64,000 nt of DNA from Ilyomonas sp965247435 (GCA_965247435.1 OZ252019.1:868001-932000), one strand, 5' to 3'. Numbered from the stretch's first letter, positions 9,155-18,030 are shown. A program made the numbers and translations. The notes: a model not told the origin generated them from the letters alone.

Positions 9155-10573
9155 ATGAACAGACTGTGCTTTACCATTCTTTTCATTTTTTTAGCCGGGC
9201 TGGCAAAAGCCCAATCTTCCTTATCAGCCAATGCACTGTTGCAACTGGTAAAAGAAGCATACGTTTATGGCTACCCGGTGGAGCAATGCTACCGCATGTA
9301 TATAGTTCCGCAGAACAATTTCGGAGAAACAAAAAGGCTGTACAATCACTTTGCCTATGCCGGCAAGCTGGCTTCGGCTGCGCCGGATAATACGGTAAAA
9401 ATAGCGGCCTATAAAAGCACAAGAAATCGTGGTGGCGCAGGCCCCAACAACGATACGCCTTACTTCGGCTCTTTGCTCGATTTAAGCGGCGAGCCGGTGG
9501 TGTTATCCATTCCCGATTTTGGCAACCGGTATTTCAGCTTTCAGTTCATCAATTTTTTCAACCAGAATGTTCACTATATCGGTTCTTCTTTTGGCGATAC
9601 GGCAGCGGCCGCTTATCTGCTCGTCGGCCCGCATTGGAAAGGCGCTGTTCCGGCAGGTATGAAGCCGGTATATTTTAAGGATGAATATTTAAATGTAACC
9701 GGCAGAACACTGGTGGAAAATGATTCGGCGGATATAAAAAATGTGGTTGCCTTGCAGCGCCAGGCTTCCTTAAAACCGCTAAGAAAATATCCTATTAAAA
9801 AAGGAAGTTATGAAGGTTTGGAGCGTACCGATTTGCCCCCGTTTTACAATGATATTGATAGCTTTTTTACCAACCTCAATCATGCTTTGCAGCTAAGTCC
9901 CGCACCTGCGCAGGACAAACCCGAGCTGAAGAAATTAGCCGTCTTGGGCATAGGCACTTCAAAACCTTTTAACTGGAATAATTATGATGCTGCCTTGCAG
10001 CAAAAAATTCATCGTACCCTGGTGCAAACCGATTCGTTGCTGGATGCAGAAGGCGCGAGCGGCGATATAGATTTTGGCAACGGATGGCAGCGGACAAATC
10101 CCCTGGTTGGTCACTGGGGCACGCATTATAGGGAAGAGGCATTGTATATGAAGCACGGATTTTATGCAGGGCATACCGAAACCGAAGCCTTTTACATTGT
10201 TCCGAAATCGCGCGAAGGACATGGCTACTTTAAAGGCAATCATCAGTATAAAATTCATTTTGCCAAAGACAGTTTGCCGCCGTTGAAAAACAAAGGTTTC
10301 TGGTCTATTACCGCTAATGAAATACCCGGATATTTCCTGTTACCCAATCCTATTCATCGCTATGCCATCCGCGACCGTACCAAAAATTTGAAATATAATG
10401 ATGATGGTTCGCTGGATATTTATTTGCAGGCCGATTCTCCCGGCCCGGATAAAGAATCCAACTGGCTGCCCATAGCAAAAGGCGAGTCCACCGTTACATT
10501 CCGGGTGTACTTGCCTATGCAGGCGCTGTTAAATGGAACGTACCATTTGCCTTCTATTCAAACCATACAATAA
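9155..10573 (+). CDS. secreted DUF1254/DUF1214 domain protein
   Basis: This 472-residue exported protein has a signal peptide ending near KAQ at residue 20. The N-terminal half (about 30-170) carries DUF1254 features: AYVYGYPVEQCYRMY, a PNNDTPYFGSLLDL block and IPDFGNRYFSFQF. The C-terminal part (about 350-465) matches DUF1214: KGFWSITANEIPGYFL, NDDGSLDIYLQ and a WLP segment. Proteins with this pair of domains are widespread and their biochemical function is not established. It lies 32 bp after the desaturase-like gene and appears to be the last gene of the sulfatase operon. Confidence 0.85.
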   Translation: MNRLCFTILFIFLAGLAKAQSSLSANALLQLVKEAYVYGYPVEQCYRMYIVPQNNFGETKRLYNHFAYAGKLASAAPDNTVKIAAYKSTRNRGGAGPNNDTPYFGSLLDLSGEPVVLSIPDFGNRYFSFQFINFFNQNVHYIGSSFGDTAAAAYLLVGPHWKGAVPAGMKPVYFKDEYLNVTGRTLVENDSADIKNVVALQRQASLKPLRKYPIKKGSYEGLERTDLPPFYNDIDSFFTNLNHALQLSPAPAQDKPELKKLAVLGIGTSKPFNWNNYDAALQQKIHRTLVQTDSLLDAEGASGDIDFGNGWQRTNPLVGHWGTHYREEALYMKHGFYAGHTETEAFYIVPKSREGHGYFKGNHQYKIHFAKDSLPPLKNKGFWSITANEIPGYFLLPNPIHRYAIRDRTKNLKYNDDGSLDIYLQADSPGPDKESNWLPIAKGESTVTFRVYLPMQALLNGTYHLPSIQTIQ

Positions 10574-10620
10574 AGACTATCAGTAACAAAGCGCTGAAAT
10601 ATGGATGCACCTGCAAAACA

Positions 10621-10677
10621 ATAACCTGTCAGGTTATAAAAATTTGGGTGTAAAGCACTTTAAACCTGACAGGTTAT
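10621..10677. repeat. REP-like palindrome pair (AACCTGTCAGGTT family)
   Basis: ATAACCTGTCAGGTT at 10621-10635 faces its exact inverse at 10663-10677. The same core occurs at 16605-16634 and, degenerate, at 46474-46532. The pair lies in the 259-bp gap between the DUF1254 gene and the NTF2-like gene and could act as a transcription terminator or be a mobile palindromic repeat. Confidence 0.7.
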
Positions 10678-10832
10678 ATAGCAAAAAAGTTCGTGCATTT
10701 GTGAAGCTTACTGCTCTTTTTTATAAGCAATGCAACGTTGCAATTCGATAGGCGCAGACGGTTTGCATAGTTGCAGTTATGTATCTGAATGTTACCTGCT
10801 TGTATCTGCTTTTATTAAATTTACTTTTATCA

Positions 10833-11333
10833 ATGACAAGAATATTTTTCTTTCTCCTTTTTGTCCTGTATGCTGGTAATGCGATACATGCGCAGGCAGA
10901 TAAACCTATAAAACCTGTAAGCACCAGCATTGTTCATTACACCATTGCACCGCAGGACAGTTTAGAAATATTTGCCGTGCTCGATTCGTTTATGGTGAAT
11001 TTCAGGCAGCCGCTCGCAACGTATTTACCAAGGCATTTGCAAACATATTTGTTTCCGCATGTGCGCATCGCCAGCGGCAAAATATCCATTATACCCAATG
11101 CCGACAGCATGCCGGTGGCTTACTGGCTGGCCAGAATGCCTGCAGATTGGGACCATTCCGAATGGGTATCGAGAACCATTGTGCAGGCAGGCCCGGAGAA
11201 GGTGCATCTGGTAAATGTATTCCGGAGATTTAGAAAAGACAATTCGGTGATTGCCGATGAAACATCGTTGTACATTATGGAAAAAGTAAACGGTAAATGG
11301 GGCATCCGGGGCAGAAGCAGCTTTGCCAGGTAG
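10833..11333 (+). CDS. secreted NTF2/SnoaL-like hypothetical protein
   Basis: The ATG at 10833 gives a 166-residue protein with a signal peptide (MTRIFFFLLFVLY... ending HAQ); a longer in-frame start at 10779 would add 18 residues and spoil the signal. The C-terminal pattern (LYIMEKVNGKWGIRGRSSFAR) is typical of NTF2-like or SnoaL-like cone folds, which serve as small-molecule binding pockets or enzymes. It is oriented with the sulfatase operon but separated from it by a REP-like palindrome, so membership is uncertain. No catalytic residues can be assigned. Confidence 0.6.
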   Translation: MTRIFFFLLFVLYAGNAIHAQADKPIKPVSTSIVHYTIAPQDSLEIFAVLDSFMVNFRQPLATYLPRHLQTYLFPHVRIASGKISIIPNADSMPVAYWLARMPADWDHSEWVSRTIVQAGPEKVHLVNVFRRFRKDNSVIADETSLYIMEKVNGKWGIRGRSSFAR

Positions 11334-11402
11334 CGTAATTGCCAGTTACATTTATAGGTAAATTACCTGGAGCGCTGCTTACTTTTTTGCGCAGCACTTT
11401 GT

Positions 11403-12098
11403 TTATACAATTGTTGCATGCAGCATTTGCGTTAATGCCTCAGCATGTAATATCGTTACCTGCCTGCCGGCAACACTTACTACTTTGCCATCAACAAACT
11501 CGGTAAGGGTACGAAAAACGGTTTCATAAGTAGTACCGGCAAAGGAAGCAAGGTCCTGGCGGCTTATTTCGATAAGCAATACTCCTTCTTTGGTTACACC
11601 AAACTTATCTTTTAAACTCAGGAGCGCGCTGGCAATCCTGCCTTTTACCGGCATGTGCGCCAGGTTACGCATACGCTGCTCCGACTCCTGCAGTTCGGCT
11701 GCATAAAAAAGGAGCAACTGATACAGGTAGCCGGCGTTTACTTTCAGCGAAGCATCAAAAAAATGGAGCGGAATATAGCAGGCAGCAGCAGGTTCCAAAG
11801 CCGTAGCTGTTATCGGATAAATCAATTGTTTGCCGATACCGCGATGTCCTACAATATCACCGGCGCCGGCAAAGCGGATGATGAGTTCTTTATCGCCATC
11901 CCAGCGGCTGTGTACTTTCACCTTGCCGCTGGTTAAAAAATAAATGCCGGTTACTATATCGCCTTCCTGAAAGAGTGTTTCGCCTTTTTTATAAGTTAAT
12001 GTTTGTCGGGTAGCAGCTATGGCAGGTAACCATTCTTTCATGCACTGCGTGCAAAAAGAGCAGCTTTGCAGGTCGCAATCGGCTTTGCTTTTTTTCAT
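11403..12098 (-). CDS. Crp/Fnr family transcriptional regulator with Cys-rich N-terminus
   Basis: The 231-residue start (ATG at 12098) is preferred over the longer frame reaching 12236, because the extra residues come from repeat-rich intergenic DNA. A cyclic-nucleotide-binding fold runs about 30-130 (YKKGETLFQEGD, then a GKVKVHSRW strand). A helix-turn-helix of the Crp type lies at about 170-220 (ISRQDLASFAGTTYETVFRTLTEF, split here by its turn). Cys8, Cys13, Cys16 and Cys19 near the N-terminus recall Fnr-type iron-sulfur or NO sensing. Next to cobA and nirBD it is the likely regulator of nitrate or nitrite use (inference). It lies 121 bp downstream of cobA on the same strand. Confidence 0.85.
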   Translation of the reverse strand: MKKSKADCDLQSCSFCTQCMKEWLPAIAATRQTLTYKKGETLFQEGDIVTGIYFLTSGKVKVHSRWDGDKELIIRFAGAGDIVGHRGIGKQLIYPITATALEPAAACYIPLHFFDASLKVNAGYLYQLLLFYAAELQESEQRMRNLAHMPVKGRIASALLSLKDKFGVTKEGVLLIEISRQDLASFAGTTYETVFRTLTEFVDGKVVSVAGRQVTILHAEALTQMLHATIV

Positions 12099-12144
12099 CT
12101 TCGCCAAAAGTAAATAATAGATAACAGATGTTGGATGAGGAAAG

Positions 12145-12246
12145 AAGATGACAGTTGATAGATTGAAAGGTAAAGATGATAATGAGCACTGTTTAAATAA
12201 GAGGTTATTGTCTTTACTGTCAACTGTACCTCTCAACTGTCATCTT
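12145..12246. repeat. long imperfect hairpin overlapping the 3' end of cobA
   Basis: AAGATGACAGTTGA at 12145-12158 is the exact inverse of 12233-12246, and inner segments also pair imperfectly (GGTAAAGATGATAA with TTATTGTCTTTACTG). The right arm encodes the last residues and stop of cobA. This looks like a palindromic repeat that inserted at, and now supplies, the cobA C-terminus. It could also act as a terminator or attenuator before the Crp/Fnr gene. Confidence 0.6.
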
Positions 12247-12999
12247 AGAATGCTCTGCGCTCCCATATTCCTTTACCAGCGATGGATGCAGCCGCACTAC
12301 TTCGCCCACAATAATAATTGCCGGATTGCTTAAGCCTTCGTATTGCGCCCGGAAATAAATATCACTCACCGTTCCAATCACGCATTTTTCTTTATCGGTA
12401 GTGCCGTTTTGTATAATAGCTACCGGCGTATCTTTCTTGCCGGTTGCTTTAAATATATCCATAATCGCTTCCAGCTTGCTCATCGCCATCAATATCACAA
12501 CCGTTGCCGAAGATCGGGCAGCCAGGTGTATATCCGGTGATATACTGCCCGATTGCAAAGTGCCCGTCGTTACCCAAAAACTTTCGCTGATACCGCGGCA
12601 GGTAAGCGGTATTCCCTGCGAAGCAGGCACTGCAATGGCACTGGAAATGCCTGGAATTACTTCCACCAGGATGCCGGCAGCCCGCGCCGCTTCTATTTCT
12701 TCCTGCGCCCTGCCAAATACAAACGGGTCGCCGCCTTTTAGCCGCACAACATGTCCATATTTATATGCATATGCTACAATTGTTGAATTGATCTCCTGTT
12801 GCGACAGCGCATGGCAGCCAAAACGCTTGCCTACAAATTGCTTTACGGCTTTTGACGAAGCATACTCCAGCAGTTCTTCATTTGCAAGCGCATCATACAA
12901 AATAACATTTGCCTTTTGCAATGCTTTAATTGCTTTCAACGTAATCAGTTCCGGGTCTCCCGGACCAGCGCCTACGAGAGAAAGAAAAGGAGTTGTCAT
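12220..12999 (-). CDS. cobA: uroporphyrinogen-III C-methyltransferase (SUMT)
   Basis: This 259-residue enzyme methylates uroporphyrinogen III at C2 and C7 with SAM to give precorrin-2, the first step to siroheme, the cofactor of NirB. Family motifs are clear: VGAGPGDPELITLKA at about 9-24, VRLKGGDPFVFGR at about 83-95, and VIPGISSAIAVPA at about 112-124. It is a stand-alone methyltransferase without the CysG oxidase/chelatase part, so a separate ferrochelatase is needed from elsewhere. It diverges from nirB across a 201-bp AT-rich region. The last residues (KMTVERYS) lie within a palindromic repeat and are not expected to be conserved. Confidence 0.93.
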   Translation of the reverse strand: MTTPFLSLVGAGPGDPELITLKAIKALQKANVILYDALANEELLEYASSKAVKQFVGKRFGCHALSQQEINSTIVAYAYKYGHVVRLKGGDPFVFGRAQEEIEAARAAGILVEVIPGISSAIAVPASQGIPLTCRGISESFWVTTGTLQSGSISPDIHLAARSSATVVILMAMSKLEAIMDIFKATGKKDTPVAIIQNGTTDKEKCVIGTVSDIYFRAQYEGLSNPAIIIVGEVVRLHPSLVKEYGSAEHSKMTVERYS

Positions 13000-13200
13000 G
13001 AGACTAACTTTACATTATTTTTAAAAATATCTGATATAAACAATATAAATTATAACTTTATTGAAACTTAATGCGGTAAATTTACAAAATAAATCATAAA
13101 AAATAAACCATTTTAAATTTTATTGACTTTAAAATATGATATATTAAAAATAACGATTCGATTGCCTGCCAACTTCTTTACTGTAATAAATTTTGAATCT
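13000..13200. promoter_or_regulatory. divergent control region between cobA and nirB
   Basis: This 201-bp, strongly AT-rich spacer separates divergently read cobA and nirB and must hold the promoters for both. It contains the small palindrome TATCTGATATA at about 13028-13038. I do not see a clean Fnr box (TTGAT-N4-ATCAA). The nearby Crp/Fnr protein is the obvious candidate to bind here. Confidence 0.5.
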
Positions 13201-15699
13201 ATGAAAATTGTAGTTGTTGGCAATGGTATGGTTGGCTTTAAATGCTGCGAAAAAATTAGCTCCAAAAAAGGCAGTGTCAATATCCAGCTTACTGTTTTTG
13301 GAGAAGAAACGCGACCAGCCTACGACCGCGTTCATTTAAGTGAATATTTCTCCGGCAAAACCGCCGCCGACCTTTCGCTGGCTTCTGCAGAATGGTACGC
13401 AGCCAACGGCATTACGCTTTACCTTGGCGACCCGGTGCAAAGGATTGACCGGGCAAACAAAACAATACATTCTTTTCATGGTATCACGTTGGAATACGAT
13501 TATCTGATTATTGCCACTGGTTCTTCCGCTTTTGTGCCGCCGGTGCCGGGCGTAGAGAAAGAAGGCGTGTTTGTCTATCGCACTATTGAAGACCTGGAGA
13601 TGATGACAGCGTATGCTAAACGGACAAAAAGGGGCGCCGTTATCGGTGGCGGCTTGCTGGGTTTGGAAGCAGCCAAAGCAATGATTGATCTGGGTATAAA
13701 AGATACACATGTTATTGAGTTCGCCTCCCGCCTCATGCCGCGCCAGATTGACGATGCGGGTTCTAATATTTTAAAGGCAAAGCTGGAAGATTTAGGATTG
13801 AAAATTCATACTAACAAAAACACTTCGCAAATTATAGGTGACAGTTGCATCACCGGAATGCAGTTTTCTGATGATACAACGATTGATGTTGACATGCTGG
13901 TGATTTCTGCCGGAATCAAGCCACGTGATGAGTTGGCAAAGGGTTGCGGTTTGGAAGTGGGCGTGCGTGGCGGTATTGTGGTGAATGAACACCTGCAAAC
14001 GACTGACGAAAACATATTTGCCATTGGCGAATGTGCCCTGTTTGGAGGCATAATTTACGGTTTGGTTGCGCCCGGCTATGAAATGGCAGACGTGGTAGCC
14101 ACCAATCTTACCGGCGGCAGCAAGCAGTTTGCGCCGTACGATATGAGCACCAAGCTCAAGCTCATTGGCGTGGATGTAGCTTCGTTTGGAAATCCGTTTG
14201 TACCACATACCGAATGCCGCACTGTAATACTGGAAGACACGATGAAAGGCATTTATAAACGCATCAATATTACGCCGGATGGTAAGTATTTGTTGGGCGG
14301 CATTTTGATTGGTGATGCCGATGCTTACAATATATTGTTGCAGACTACCAAAAATAAAGTAGTGCTGCCGCCCAATCCCGAAGACCTGATTTTAGGCGCA
14401 CGCGGCGGCGAAGGTGATGCCGGTGCAGGTGTAGCTTCTTTGCCGGATGATGCTTCAATATGTAGTTGTGAAAATGTAACCAAAGGACAGATTTGCAATG
14501 CGGTAAATGCCGGTTGCGAAACAGTTGATGCAATAAAAAAATGCACCAAAGGCGGCACCGGTTGCGGCGGCTGCGTGCCCATGCTGAAAGACCTGATGGT
14601 GCATACCATGAAAGCCGGAGGCAAATACATCCGCAATGTGGTGTGCGAGCATTTTACTTATTCAAGGCAGGAGTTGTATGACCTGGTAAAATTGAAAGCA
14701 CTGAAATCGTATGATGATGTGTTGACTGAAATAGGCAACGGCGACGGCTGCGAAACATGCAAGCCGGTGATAACCTCTATACTCGCGAGCTTGTGGAATG
14801 AAATGATTTTGAAGAAGGGCAACGATACAGCGCAGGATTCCAACGACCGTTACCTCGCCAATATTCAAAAAGGCGGCACTTACTCGGTGGTGCCGCGTGT
14901 CCCGGGCGGAGAAATCACGCCAGATAAACTAATTGTGATTGGCCAGGTGGCCAAGAAATACAGCTTATATACTAAGATAACCGGCGGTCAGCGCATAGAT
15001 TTATTTGGCGCACACCTGAATGATTTACCACAAATATGGAAGGAATTAATTGAAGCGGGCTTTGAAAGCGGTCATGCCTATGGCAAAGCCTTACGTACTG
15101 TGAAGAGCTGCGTGGGTTCTACGTGGTGCCGCTTTGGCTTGCACGATAGTGTAAGCTATGCCATCCGTATAGAAGAACGGTATCGCGGGTTGCGTGCGCC
15201 GCATAAGATCAAATCAGCGGTGTCGGGTTGCATCCGCGAATGTGCTGAAGCAAAATCAAAAGACTTTGGCATTATTGCAACTGAAAAGGGCTGGAACTTA
15301 TACGTATGCGGCAATGGCGGCAGCAAGCCGCAACACGCGCTGCTGTTAGCGTCTGATTTGGATAGTGAAACCTGCATCCAGTACATTGACCGCTTTTTAA
15401 TGTTTTATATCAAAACGGCGGACCCGCTTACCCGCACGGCTACCTGGCTCAACAAGATGGAAGGTGGTATAGATTACCTGCGCAATGTGGTAGTGAACGA
15501 TAGCCTTGGTATTGCTGCGCAATTGGAAGCAGAGATGCAGTTGCTGGTAAATAATTATCAATGCGAATGGAAAGAAGTAGTAGAGAACCCGGAACTGCAA
15601 AAACGCTTCTCGCATTTTGTAAATGCGCCGGAAGAGAAAGACCCTACAGTACAATTTGAACCGTTGCGCGAACAGAAACGGGCGGTGGAGTGGAAGTAG
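13201..15699 (+). CDS. nirB: assimilatory nitrite reductase [NAD(P)H], large subunit
   Basis: The ATG at 13201 gives 832 residues and puts the FAD motif VVVGNGMVG at the N-terminus; an upstream in-frame start at 13123 would add unneeded residues. Domains in order: FAD/NAD(P)-binding module (second GxGxxG, AVIGGGLLGLEAA, near 145), BFD-type [2Fe-2S] domains (CSCENV near 420 and a CETC region near 517), the sulfite/nitrite reductase ferredoxin-like domain, then the siroheme/[4Fe-4S] site with cysteines in CVGSTWC (about 637-643) and GCIRECA (about 677). It reduces nitrite to ammonium in the cytoplasm. Partner nirD lies 396 bp downstream. Confidence 0.95.
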   Translation: MKIVVVGNGMVGFKCCEKISSKKGSVNIQLTVFGEETRPAYDRVHLSEYFSGKTAADLSLASAEWYAANGITLYLGDPVQRIDRANKTIHSFHGITLEYDYLIIATGSSAFVPPVPGVEKEGVFVYRTIEDLEMMTAYAKRTKRGAVIGGGLLGLEAAKAMIDLGIKDTHVIEFASRLMPRQIDDAGSNILKAKLEDLGLKIHTNKNTSQIIGDSCITGMQFSDDTTIDVDMLVISAGIKPRDELAKGCGLEVGVRGGIVVNEHLQTTDENIFAIGECALFGGIIYGLVAPGYEMADVVATNLTGGSKQFAPYDMSTKLKLIGVDVASFGNPFVPHTECRTVILEDTMKGIYKRINITPDGKYLLGGILIGDADAYNILLQTTKNKVVLPPNPEDLILGARGGEGDAGAGVASLPDDASICSCENVTKGQICNAVNAGCETVDAIKKCTKGGTGCGGCVPMLKDLMVHTMKAGGKYIRNVVCEHFTYSRQELYDLVKLKALKSYDDVLTEIGNGDGCETCKPVITSILASLWNEMILKKGNDTAQDSNDRYLANIQKGGTYSVVPRVPGGEITPDKLIVIGQVAKKYSLYTKITGGQRIDLFGAHLNDLPQIWKELIEAGFESGHAYGKALRTVKSCVGSTWCRFGLHDSVSYAIRIEERYRGLRAPHKIKSAVSGCIRECAEAKSKDFGIIATEKGWNLYVCGNGGSKPQHALLLASDLDSETCIQYIDRFLMFYIKTADPLTRTATWLNKMEGGIDYLRNVVVNDSLGIAAQLEAEMQLLVNNYQCEWKEVVENPELQKRFSHFVNAPEEKDPTVQFEPLREQKRAVEWK

Positions 15700-16095
15700 T
15701 CTGAACTGTGATTTTTGGGATAGATGGGAATGATAAGATAAATGAATCGGAATGGAATTTTTTAAATGAAAGGAGGAGTAGATTGAATGGAGTTAGTTTA
15801 TAAACGCTGCGCTAAAATCCGGTTCCTCTGCGGTGAAAAAACGTGCTCGCTTACATGCTCAATAGAGAACAGAATGTTGAAGTGAGTGATGGCGCTCAAA
15901 GCGCCACAGGCTATAACGGAAGCATCATAGCAGCACTGCAGTTCATCACCAAAAATAAAAACACCAAAGGTGTTTTAACTATACTGTTTAATTATATAAA
16001 TCAACATTACTTGGACACCGATTAAAATCGTTGGCTAATATCGTCTTCGCCTGCTTGCTCGTATGAATGGATAAAAACAATTTAAACCATTTACT
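15700..16095. other. gene-free spacer between nirB and nirD
   Basis: I see no convincing gene in these 396 bp. The first part begins TCTGAACTGTGATTTTTGGG, and a later part includes CCTCTGCGGTGAAAAA. Both resemble degenerate intergenic repeats I remember from many Bacteroidota genomes. A 60-codon frame at 15843-16025 has no recognisable features. Confidence 0.5.
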
Positions 16096-16476
16096 ATGAG
16101 CGAAACACTTACCGAAAACATTACCTGGTTTGTTGCCTGCACTACCGCCGATGTGCCCGAGAATGGCGGCGTATGCGTGAAGTATAAAAACGACCAGATT
16201 GCCCTTTTTAATTTTACACGCCGCGGCGAATGGTATGCTACGCAAAACCTTTGTCCGCACCGCGCGCAGATGGCGCTAAGCCGCGGTATGATTGGCTCGC
16301 AGGATGGCGAGCCCAAAGTGGCATGTCCGTTTCACAAAAGAACATTTTCGTTAGCAGATGGTCATTGCCTGAACGGCGATGACTGCGGCAGCATTAAAAC
16401 CTATCCGGTAAAAGTGGAAGGGGGTAAAGTGTATATAGGCGTATTAACCCAAGCATATTCAACTGTTTACAGATAA
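16096..16476 (+). CDS. nirD: nitrite reductase small subunit, Rieske-type
   Basis: This 126-residue Rieske-fold subunit of NAD(P)H nitrite reductase keeps both iron-sulfur ligand pairs: CPH at about 53-55 and CPFH at about 76-79. Many NirD proteins have lost these residues, so this one may bind a true [2Fe-2S] cluster. It would work with NirB in the cytoplasm. It is separated from nirB by an unusually long spacer and followed by a strong intrinsic terminator, so it may also have its own promoter. Confidence 0.9.
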   Translation: MSETLTENITWFVACTTADVPENGGVCVKYKNDQIALFNFTRRGEWYATQNLCPHRAQMALSRGMIGSQDGEPKVACPFHKRTFSLADGHCLNGDDCGSIKTYPVKVEGGKVYIGVLTQAYSTVYR

Positions 16477-16481
16477 GAGAA

Positions 16482-16515
16482 CCCGGCGAGGCGGCAACCT
16501 CAGCCGGGCTTTTGT
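16482..16515 (+). terminator. intrinsic terminator after nirD
   Basis: CCCGGC (16482-16487) pairs with GCCGGG (16503-16508), with an inner GAGG/CCTC pairing, followed by a T-rich run (CTTTTGTTTT). It starts 6 bp after the nirD stop. Confidence 0.85.
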
Positions 16516-16604
16516 TTTAACTGCTACGCATCTTTTAACCAGCATTTCTAATCAAATAATTACTGCTTTGATAGTGGTTCAGTTTGAAATTTTACGATCC
16601 ATAA

Positions 16605-16634
16605 AACCTGTCAGGTTCTTGAACCTGACAGGTT
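16605..16634. repeat. perfect REP-like palindrome (AACCTGTCAGGTTC)
   Basis: AACCTGTCAGGTTC at 16605-16618 is followed, after TT, by its exact inverse GAACCTGACAGGTT at 16621-16634. It belongs to the same family as 10621-10677 and 46474-46532. It lies upstream of narK and could form a 14-bp hairpin in the RNA. Confidence 0.8.
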
Positions 16635-16722
16635 ATGCTCTTGACTATGCTCTTAAATTTTAAACTGAAACGCTACTGCTTTAGCAAACAAATTCTTCAT
16701 CAACCAACTACTTATATTCTTT

Positions 16723-18030
16723 ATGAAAAATTCATCCGCACAACCACTCACCAAATTAAACATTTTCAGCCTCAAAGGCATTCAAATGAAGACCTTTCAT
16801 ACTACCTGGCTCATGTTTTTTGTATGCTTCTTTGGCTGGTTTGGATTGGCTCCGCTCATGCCCACCATCCGTGCAGAACTGGCGCTTACCAAAGCACAGG
16901 TTGGCAATCTCATTATAGTTTCTGTTTCTTCTACTATCGTTGCGCGTTTAATTATTGGTAAACTTTGCGACACCTGGGGACCGCGTAAAACCGCCATCCG
17001 TTTGCTGCTCGTCGGCGCATTGCCCGTGATGTTCGTAGGCCTGGCAAAAGATTATACTTCGTTCTTGTTATTCCGTGCTGCCATCGGTATCATCGGCGCT
17101 TCATTTGTGATTACACAGTTTCATACGTCCATGATGTTTGCACCGAATGTGAAAGGCACTGCCAATGCGGTTGCCGGCGGCTGGGGCAATCTGGGTGGCG
17201 GCGTTACCAATATGGTGATGCCGTTGATCTTTGCAGCGATTGTAGGAATGGGTTTTACCAAAGGCGAAGCCTGGCGCTATGCAATGATTGTTCCCGGTAT
17301 AATGATGCTGATTGCGGCGGTTCTCTATTACAAATTTACCAAAGACACGCCGCAGGGTAATTATGATGAGATTGGCAGAACAAAAACTACCCGCACGAAG
17401 ACCGATTACAACGTGTTAAAAGACTGGCGTATCTGGGCGCTGACGATGGCGTATGCGATGTGCTTTGGCATGGAAATCACTTTTGATAACGTGGCTTCTT
17501 TGCACTTTACCGATACATTTAAACTATCACAATCAGCAGCCGGTTTTTGGGCGGGCATTTTTGGCTTTATGAATTTATTTGCGCGTGCGCTCGGCGGTAT
17601 TATTTCCGATAAAACAGGCAGGAAATGGGGTATGCAGGGCAAAGGCATTTTCTTAGCATTGGCGCTCTTACTGGAAGGCATCGGAATCATTTTATTTGCA
17701 CATGCAGATACACTTGTATTTGCTATTGTGATGATGCTTTCGTTTGCGCTTTTCCTTAAAATGGCTAACGGCGCCACGTATGGCATTGTGCCTTTTATAA
17801 ATGAAAAAAACGTAGGCCTGATCAGTGGCATTGTAGGCGCCGGCGGCAACCTGGGCGGTATGTTGTTCGGTTTCCTGTTTAAGTCGGAGACCATAACGTA
17901 TGCAGCAGCATTTACCTACATCGGGTACGCTGTTATAGGGGTATCGCTTCTTGTTTTCATTACCCGTTTTTATAAAGTAAAAACAGTAGCTGCTGAAACT
18001 GTGGCAACACCGGGAATGGCGCTGGCGTAG
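16723..18030 (+). CDS. narK: nitrate/nitrite MFS transporter NarK family
   Basis: This 435-residue protein has about 12 membrane segments. The two nitrate-signature motifs are present: GGWGNLGGG (about 150-158) and GIVGAGGNLGGMLFG (about 370-384). It imports nitrate, possibly in exchange for nitrite. The N-terminal LTKLNIFSLKGIQMKTFHTTW region is typical for Bacteroidota NarK, so the ATG at 16723 is kept, although one at 16786 is also possible. It lies between nirD and the nitrate reductase, giving the pathway nitrate uptake, nitrate to nitrite, nitrite to ammonium. Confidence 0.93.
   Translation: MKNSSAQPLTKLNIFSLKGIQMKTFHTTWLMFFVCFFGWFGLAPLMPTIRAELALTKAQVGNLIIVSVSSTIVARLIIGKLCDTWGPRKTAIRLLLVGALPVMFVGLAKDYTSFLLFRAAIGIIGASFVITQFHTSMMFAPNVKGTANAVAGGWGNLGGGVTNMVMPLIFAAIVGMGFTKGEAWRYAMIVPGIMMLIAAVLYYKFTKDTPQGNYDEIGRTKTTRTKTDYNVLKDWRIWALTMAYAMCFGMEITFDNVASLHFTDTFKLSQSAAGFWAGIFGFMNLFARALGGIISDKTGRKWGMQGKGIFLALALLLEGIGIILFAHADTLVFAIVMMLSFALFLKMANGATYGIVPFINEKNVGLISGIVGAGGNLGGMLFGFLFKSETITYAAAFTYIGYAVIGVSLLVFITRFYKVKTVAAETVATPGMALA

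Noticed and set aside
15843..16025. 60-codon frame between nirB and nirD
   Set aside because: Lies in repeat-like intergenic DNA, has no recognisable fold or signal and starts with a weak codon.
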